DNA of 64,000 nt from Lachnoclostridium sp. UBA903 (GTDB taxonomy: Bacteria > Bacillota > Clostridia > Lachnospirales > Lachnospiraceae): positions 19,641 through 83,640 of the forward strand of contig DBEP01000047.1 in assembly GCA_002294045.1 (NCBI GenBank). The letters are read 5' to 3'. The notes beneath the pieces are model-generated. The model worked only from the letters and a program-made list of their open reading frames with translations, did not search any database and was not told the DNA's origin. The translations under genes were made by a program, and so were the position numbers. Shown here one piece after another: positions 59,924 through 64,000 of this stretch (position 1 is its first letter; each line of letters begins with the position of its first letter).

Positions 59924-62599
59924 TTACTGACTGTAATCATAATAGAATTCTAAATCCGTATCTCCGTTCCGGATGGAGTCTGTTGAATTGCCGCTGTTAT
60001 TGCTGTTTATACCGCTATTCCCGCCAAACGGCAGATAAGGAGTGACAGGAGGTGCGATAAATGTTTTGGAATTGTGAATGGTGCATGTCTGGGACGGTAG
60101 TATATAAGGCGTATCTTTTGTTGTACTTTTCTCTTCTTTAATCAGATATACGGCTTCTTCCAAAGAGGATTCCGGACAATATTCATTGGCAATTTGTTTG
60201 GAATCCTTACAGATCGTGACTTTAACATGAATATCACATTTTTCTGTAGGTACCGTGCCTTTGGCAAAATATTCGGTCCGGACGGTAGAACCGCCGATAT
60301 ATTTATCACATAAGCCGTCCACAGCCAATTTGCCGCTTTTGGTGCATATTTTTGCGCTTACAATAGAATCCGGCTTTTTAAACGAAACGGTTTCCAAATC
60401 ATACTCTTTATGGACACGCTGCATTATTTCACGCCAAATGGTTTTCTGGTAGCTTTTGTTTGTCTGGCTCAGATTATTATCATAGCCCGACCAGATGGTA
60501 GCCGTATAATAAGGGGTAAATCCGGAAAACCAAAGATCCTTATCATCGGAGGTGGTACCTGTTTTACCTGCAAGAGGCATATTAATTTCCGTAAAATTGA
60601 GGGCAGTACCGGTTCCCTTTTTTACTACGTCTTCCATAGCGCTGGTTAAAAGGAAAGCGGTGGATTCTTTCATTACTTTCTGTTTTACAGGTTTATATTT
60701 TAAGAGAACCTTATTGTCATGGTCTAATATTTTTGTATAAAAGCTTGGCTTTACATAAACGCCGTCGTTGGCTATTGCGGCATAGGCTGCGGTCAGTTCA
60801 AGATTCGTAACACCGTCTGTAATGCCTCCAAGAGCCATGGCTAAATTAATATCGGAATAAACCTTGCCGCTGTCCGTTGTTTTGCTGTCCACCAAAGTGG
60901 TAAAGCCCAATTTTGTCAGATAATCAAAGCCTATCTGAGGGGTTACCTGAGCCAGGGTTTTTACCGTTACGATATTCATGGAGTTGGTAATTGCCTGTCT
61001 TAAGGTAGTTAAACCTTCATAATTTTCTCCGCTCCAATTGCTTACATATTTATTGGTATCCGGATATTTATAAGGTGCGTCATCAATAACGGTAGCCAGT
61101 GTCATTCCTGCGGAATCCAGAGCGGGCAGATAGGTGGAAAGCACCTTAAAGGTGGAACCGGGCTGCCTTGCCGTATTCGTGGCTCTGTTTAATGTCCTGT
61201 TGCCGATTTTTTCGCCTCTGCCGCCGACTAAAGCAACGACTTGTCCGTTGGATTGGTCCATAATAACCATGGAAGACTGCGGCTGGATAATCAAACTTGT
61301 ATTTTCTCCCAGGATAATATCCCCATCCTCCACCATGGCTTCCTTAAATTCCTCTACCCGTTCCTGCGCGTCTTCTTTACTGGAGAAGTAGGTAGAGAAG
61401 GAGGACTTCGATTTAAAGAAATCTACCAAATCATTTGTGTGATAGTGGATGGTAGTTCCGTCCTTCTTCTGAATGGATAAGGCATAGGTTAACTCCCAGT
61501 AAGAATCCCTGCCAATCTCAGGAAAGTAGTCTTCGTTGGAATAAACATCATCTACTATACCCTGTATCTTGGAATCCAGTGTGGTATAAATACTTAATCC
61601 GCCGCTGTAAAGCGCATTGCTGGCCTGGGTATAGGTATAACCTTTTTCCTTCTGTAAATCTTCAATCACCTGCTCGATTAATTCATCGACAAAATAGCTG
61701 TAATAGGAAGTTCCGCTTTGTTCTTCATTTATGGATTGGATTCTGGAGTAAACGTCATCTTTTATTGCTTCCTGATACTCTTCCTCCGTACACAGGCCCT
61801 GCTTCTTCATGTTTTCAAGAACCTGTGCCCTTCTGCCGGCATTGTTGTCGGGATGGGTAATGGGATTCATATTGGTAGGAGACTGTGCAATGGCTGCGAT
61901 AACGGCAGCTTCCGATAAGTTCAGATCACTTACGTCTTTATTAAAATAACGTTTTGATGCTGTCTGCACACCATAAGCGCCTGCACCCAGATTAATATTG
62001 TTCAGATAATACTCCAGTATGGAGTCCTTATCCAGATGTTCTTCCAATTGGATGGCCAGATATTGTTCCTGGACTTTACGGATAAAGCGGTCGGTAAAAT
62101 TATCTTCGGCGCCGCCGTCAAATACCTGGTTTTTAATCAGCTGCTGGGTAATGGTACTGGCGCCTTCGTCAAAGTTACCCTGGCTTAAGCCGGAGAAGAA
62201 AGCCCTGAAAATACCTCTTATATCGATTCCGCTGTGCTGATAGAACCTTTCGTCTTCAATGCTGATAATACAATTCTGTAATACTTTGGGTATTTCATCT
62301 ATGGTAACGTATACACGGTTAGCTTCGGCGCCGGCTAAAGTTTCTATTAAATTGCCGTCTTTATCATATATATTGGTGGTATAACCGGTTGGGACAACAT
62401 TGATCTGATCAATGTTGGGCGCACTGTCGGCAAGACCTTTTAAAACTCCAAAGCCGGCAAATGACCCAATAACTGCCACAAACACTATTCCAATTAAGAA
62501 CACTCTGAATAAAGATACCCCGGCTTTTGAGGCAATTTTTCTGGAAGCAGATTTTATCTGCTGTTGCTTTTTTGCAGTTCCTTTTTTGCTAAAGTCCAT
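59924..62599 (-). CDS. Class A penicillin-binding protein (PBP1A family)
   Basis: 891-aa bifunctional peptidoglycan synthase anchored by one N-terminal TM helix (about residues 30-55). Transglycosylase (GT51) motifs: EDERFYQHSGID (about 112, catalytic Glu) and EGASTITQQLIKN (about 141). Transpeptidase motifs: SxxK in RQPGSTFKVL (Ser about 480), SxN in TNSMNIVT (about 537) and KTG in LAGKTGTTSDD (about 678). The last about 110 residues contain Cys-rich PASTA-less extension (CTKSGKLAVDGLCD, CDIHVKVTICKDSKQIANEY) and a Gly/Asn/Ser tail. GGAGG before the ATG. Neighbouring the spo genes but separately transcribed; a vegetative or sporulation role cannot be told apart. Confidence 0.95.
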   Translation of the reverse strand: MDFSKKGTAKKQQQIKSASRKIASKAGVSLFRVFLIGIVFVAVIGSFAGFGVLKGLADSAPNIDQINVVPTGYTTNIYDKDGNLIETLAGAEANRVYVTIDEIPKVLQNCIISIEDERFYQHSGIDIRGIFRAFFSGLSQGNFDEGASTITQQLIKNQVFDGGAEDNFTDRFIRKVQEQYLAIQLEEHLDKDSILEYYLNNINLGAGAYGVQTASKRYFNKDVSDLNLSEAAVIAAIAQSPTNMNPITHPDNNAGRRAQVLENMKKQGLCTEEEYQEAIKDDVYSRIQSINEEQSGTSYYSYFVDELIEQVIEDLQKEKGYTYTQASNALYSGGLSIYTTLDSKIQGIVDDVYSNEDYFPEIGRDSYWELTYALSIQKKDGTTIHYHTNDLVDFFKSKSSFSTYFSSKEDAQERVEEFKEAMVEDGDIILGENTSLIIQPQSSMVIMDQSNGQVVALVGGRGEKIGNRTLNRATNTARQPGSTFKVLSTYLPALDSAGMTLATVIDDAPYKYPDTNKYVSNWSGENYEGLTTLRQAITNSMNIVTVKTLAQVTPQIGFDYLTKLGFTTLVDSKTTDSGKVYSDINLAMALGGITDGVTNLELTAAYAAIANDGVYVKPSFYTKILDHDNKVLLKYKPVKQKVMKESTAFLLTSAMEDVVKKGTGTALNFTEINMPLAGKTGTTSDDKDLWFSGFTPYYTATIWSGYDNNLSQTNKSYQKTIWREIMQRVHKEYDLETVSFKKPDSIVSAKICTKSGKLAVDGLCDKYIGGSTVRTEYFAKGTVPTEKCDIHVKVTICKDSKQIANEYCPESSLEEAVYLIKEEKSTTKDTPYILPSQTCTIHNSKTFIAPPVTPYLPFGGNSGINSNNSGNSTDSIRNGDTDLEFYYDYSQ

Positions 62600-62960
62600 A
62601 ATAAACCTCCTTTATCCTGTTATTATATCAAATAGTGGCCGCAAAATAAAGATTTTTATTTCTGCGTTTGTTCCGTAAAGGCAAAGTGAGCAATTATCTC
62701 TTCATAGGCAACAAAATGTTGCTCAATAAAAATGTAGGTAATTGTCATAATATTCACAATTACGAAGATTATAATGGGATAATTTATACTATTTTTTACA
62801 TATCGTGAGATAAATACGTTAATTGTCGAAAGGTGGCGATTTATGCGAGTGTTTATGCTTTAATTCACATTATAACAAATATATAATGTAATTAGATTTA
62901 AACCTACTGTAAGAGAAGATGCTTTAAAAATATTACTGGATGGATTTATAGGGAGGGGCA
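62600..62960. other. AT-rich divergent promoter region (PBP / DUF6514 gene)
   Basis: 361 bp with no ORF of note. It includes a small hairpin GCAACA AAA TGTTGC near 62708-62722 and a TATAAT near 62771 without a well-spaced -35. Promoters for both flanking genes must lie here. Confidence 0.4.
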
Positions 62961-63251
62961 ATGAGAAAACTTTATTTAGAGGGTACAAAAAAATTAGTTA
63001 TGGAAGATAATAAAGAGGTTCAGTTGGATTATTATCTGGTAGAAGATTACAAGGACCGCGGACAAGTTATTAGTTTATATGGTATAAAAATAGTTAAGCA
63101 TATGGACAGCTATCTGGAGACAGAATATACGGAACCCATATCTTACTCAAGAGATATCGTGAAAGATATGGTACATAAATTGTGTGATAACGGGGTGACC
63201 TTAGTATCAATGTTTGAAATTGTAGATGATTTGGTTAGTGATTGTATTTAA
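62961..63251 (+). CDS. DUF6514 family protein
   Basis: 96-aa small soluble protein, recognised from memory as the DUF6514 group common in Clostridia. YYLVEDYKDRGQVISLYGIKI (about residues 26-46) and a C-terminal helical part VKDMVHKLCDNGVTLVSMFE are visible; no catalytic motif. GGGAGGGG before the ATG. Function unknown. Ends in a strong bidirectional terminator. Confidence 0.8.
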   Translation: MRKLYLEGTKKLVMEDNKEVQLDYYLVEDYKDRGQVISLYGIKIVKHMDSYLETEYTEPISYSRDIVKDMVHKLCDNGVTLVSMFEIVDDLVSDCI

Positions 63252-63307
63252 CCAGAAATATGAAGCATTCTGATTATAGTAGGTAATTAAAATGAATTTG
63301 TATATGG

Positions 63308-63350
63308 AAAAGTAAGAAATCTCTTTTAAAATCAGGAGATTTCTTACTTT
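63308..63350. terminator. Perfect 15-bp bidirectional terminator
   Basis: AAAGTAAGAAATCTC (63308-63322) pairs exactly with GAGATTTCTTACTTT (63336-63350). Lies between the convergent DUF6514 and YigZ genes. Confidence 0.9.
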
Positions 63351-63386
63351 GTTATCTCATAGGTGCGTACCGCAAAGAGTATCTGT

Positions 63387-64000
63387 TCAAGCCTCAAATA
63401 GTACGGCTTGTCCGTTTATCACGGCATAATAAACTCCGCCGTCTTCCGTTATCCGTGCCTTGCCGCCGGTAACTTCCATGATTTTCTTTTGGAATTCCTG
63501 ATAAATATCAAGGGGAACTAAAAGGGTTATTACTACGATATTGGTATAATCATTTTGCAGAACCGTAATACCTGATTGGGAAATAAGGTACTTGAGTTTA
63601 CCGATATGGTTATAATCCGTAATAACCTGTATTTTAAAGCCATACTCCTTTTCAATTATGGTACTGCTGTTAAGACCTTCTTTAGCGGCGCTCTGATATG
63701 CCCGGACTAATCCTCCGGTTCCGAGCAGTGTCCCGCCAAAATATCTGGTTACAACAATAACCGCATTGTGGATTCCTTCACCCAGCAAGACATCCAGGAT
63801 GGGCCTTCCGGCAGTTTTAGAAGGTTCACCGTCATCACTGCATCTTTGGATTTCATTTTGATAACCAATTACGTAAGCGGAGCAGTTATGTCTGGCATCC
63901 CAATATTTTCTTTTCATCTGCTCAATAAATTCCAGGGCGGATTCCTCGGAAGAAACCGGAGCAACATTGGCTATAAACCTGGATTTTTTCTCAATTATTT
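63387..64000 (-). CDS. YigZ / IMPACT family protein (5' end beyond the window)
   Basis: The frame stays open through 64000, so the start lies outside; an internal ATG at 63917 is not the true start, since the upstream residues KSRFIANVAPVSSEESALEF are typical of the family N-terminus. Family motifs: KRKYWDARHNCSAYVIG, RCSDDGEPSKTAGRPIL and VVTRYFGGTLLGTGGLVRAY, followed by the ferredoxin-like C-terminal domain. Cytoplasmic; the IMPACT-like fold is linked to translation or ribosome-associated stress, but bacterial function is unclear. Confidence 0.94.
   Translation of the reverse strand, partial: IIEKKSRFIANVAPVSSEESALEFIEQMKRKYWDARHNCSAYVIGYQNEIQRCSDDGEPSKTAGRPILDVLLGEGIHNAVIVVTRYFGGTLLGTGGLVRAYQSAAKEGLNSSTIIEKEYGFKIQVITDYNHIGKLKYLISQSGITVLQNDYTNIVVITLLVPLDIYQEFQKKIMEVTGGKARITEDGGVYYAVINGQAVLFEA

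Noticed and set aside
1..64000. CRISPR arrays, tRNA or rRNA genes, prophage or conjugative genes
   Set aside because: No regularly spaced repeats, no tRNA-like cloverleaf with CCA context and no phage or transfer proteins were recognised; this is by-eye reading and tRNAs could be missed.

Overview
The window looks like a chromosomal segment of a low-GC, spore-forming anaerobic Firmicute, most likely a plant-polysaccharide-degrading member of the Lachnospiraceae (Clostridium cluster XIVa). The reasons are the AT-rich, purine-rich coding strand with strong GGAGG-type ribosome binding sites, the spoIIA-sigF and spoVA sporulation loci, a T-box-controlled valS, and several sugar ABC transporters paired with YesM/YesN, IclR, AraC and LacI regulators. 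The genus assignment is inference; no rRNA, tRNA, CRISPR array, phage gene or transposase was seen.

Layout. 1-4860: housekeeping genes (tail of a possible metallo-hydrolase, dut, a LysM/GH18 spore-type protein whose catalytic residues look lost, a DUF523 protein, purA). 5055-12398 (minus strand): a YesM/YesN two-component system downstream of an LplABC-type sugar ABC transporter (binding lipoprotein and two permeases). 12709-19722 (plus): IclR regulator, dihydrodipicolinate-synthase-family lyase, a second CUT1 transporter and an FAD oxidoreductase, with two matching 17-bp palindromes that look like IclR operators. 19921-22827 (minus): a cytoplasmic GH78 alpha-L-rhamnosidase flanked by 55-bp direct repeats. 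23114-32647: AraC regulators, a secreted CBM56-CBM13-GH64 beta-1,3-glucanase, and a CUT2 (Rbs/Rha-type) ABC importer. 32748-34465: an autoregulated-looking PadR plus SEDS (FtsW/RodA-like) pair. 34651-40456: LacI regulator, third CUT1 transporter and a GH43 glycosidase. 40489-41586: a HisC/CobD-type aminotransferase. 42042-49148: a four-gene operon of unknown function (1186-aa beta/helical-repeat protein, Hsp70/actin-like ATPase homologue, helical-repeat protein, coiled-coil membrane protein). 49181-52336: T-box and valS. 52690-54308: a 46-aa acidic microprotein and a zinc-ribbon/TM/TPR protein. 54514-59667: spoIIAA-spoIIAB-sigF, a 49-aa membrane microprotein, and spoVAA-spoVAE. 59924-64000: class A penicillin-binding protein, a DUF6514 protein, and a YigZ-family protein cut by the window edge.

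How it fits together: three sugar-uptake loci lack their own ATPase (none of the CUT1 systems encodes one, so a shared MsmX-type ATPase elsewhere is inferred), while intracellular GH78 and GH43 enzymes and a secreted beta-1,3-glucanase supply or process oligosaccharides. The most novel item is the four-gene operon at 42042-49148, which I recognise only as DUF5717/DUF5716-type. Several dispersed, highly structured non-coding repeat families lie in the intergenic gaps (3432, 10421, 19789, 22956, 24111, 41659, 49580), and two microproteins lie in otherwise unannotated gaps.
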